A stretch of 7,479 bases of DNA from the NCBI GenBank assembly GCA_020216965.1, contig JAIWOJ010000091.1, forward strand, positions 1 to 7,479, in the 5' to 3' direction. This document shows positions 7,380 through 7,479 of the stretch, piece after piece. How positions within the stretch are numbered: the first letter of the stretch is position 1; each line of letters starts with the position of its first letter. Under the pieces are notes generated by a model that was given only the letters and a program-made list of their open reading frames with translations, ran no database searches and had not been told where the DNA came from. The position numbers were made by a program, and so were the translations under genes. Origin of the DNA: Prosthecobacter sp. GTDB lineage: Bacteria; Verrucomicrobiota; Verrucomicrobiia; Verrucomicrobiales; Verrucomicrobiaceae.

Positions 7380-7479
7380 ATGCTTGCTGTCTCCGCCCAA
7401 GAGTACTGGCAGTCTGCGCTTGACCTCTGGGCGGCTGGCGGCTGGGGCATGTGGCCGCTGGCGGCTACCGCCTTCATCC
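7380..7479 (+). CDS. Second ExbB-like proton-channel protein (5' part)
   Basis: Only the first 33 codons are inside the window, and the frame is still open at the edge. The reading (MLAVSAQEYWQSALDLW, then AAGGWGMWPLAATAFI) matches the start of ordinary ExbB/TolQ-family proteins that lack a signal peptide: an amphipathic helix, a GG turn followed by MWPL, and the beginning of the first membrane helix. I chose the ATG at 7380. An in-frame ATG at 7356 would add eight residues, two of them Cys and four Pro, and is less likely; the ATG at 7373 is out of frame and closes after 16 codons. It starts 45 bases after the TtpC-like gene. A TtpC-like protein followed by a short ExbB is the order seen in TonB2 clusters, so ExbD and TonB genes are expected next. 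Confidence 0.75.
   Translation, partial: MLAVSAQEYWQSALDLWAAGGWGMWPLAATAFI

Noticed and set aside
6810..7400. Antisense open frame of 196 codons opposite the channel domain of the TtpC-like gene
   Set aside because: The + strand frame carries unmistakable ExbB signatures; the antisense translation has no recognisable motif.

Overview
The window looks like chromosomal DNA from a Gram-negative, diderm bacterium. Four of its five genes start with export signals, one product is an outer-membrane TonB-dependent receptor, and the rest belong to the ExbB/TolQ energy-transduction world. The style of the receptor (a plug with the DPDKRAVNIDIFPTG-type segment and an LDEFIVQ-like TonB box), the DUF3450-type gene and the near absence of Shine-Dalgarno sequences suggest a member of the Verrucomicrobiota, for example the Prosthecobacter/Verrucomicrobium group. 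That placement is an inference from protein style, not from a database search.

Layout: bases 1-464 (probably up to 587) hold no gene I can support and are visibly richer in A+T than the rest. From there to the right-hand edge all genes lie on the + strand in one tight, presumably co-transcribed block. The first encodes an exported helical-repeat (TPR-like) protein (588-1901). Its stop codon overlaps the start of a 1024-residue TonB-dependent receptor (1901-4975, TAATG overlap). After 28 bases comes an exported coiled-coil protein of the DUF3450 type (5004-5795). After 30 bases comes a long ExbB/TolQ-family protein with a signal peptide and a large periplasmic N-terminal region, like TtpC of TonB2 systems (5826-7334). 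After 45 bases begins a second, ordinary ExbB-like protein (7380 onward), which the window cuts after 33 codons.

Together these read as a receptor with its own energising machine. The receptor binds and imports an unknown large or scarce nutrient. The DUF3450, TtpC-like and ExbB-like proteins would build a proton-motive-force-driven TonB2-type motor at the inner membrane. ExbD and TonB are not in the window but would be expected just downstream. The TPR-like protein, translationally coupled to the receptor, is a candidate periplasmic accessory subunit of unknown function. No SusD-like lipoprotein, Fur box, tRNA, rRNA, CRISPR array, insertion sequence or convincing terminator was seen.

The most useful points to check are the coupled TPR-like/receptor pair, the TtpC-like/ExbB pairing outside Proteobacteria, the pyrimidine-rich leaders without Shine-Dalgarno sequence, and a pair of related 16-base sites just upstream of the operon.
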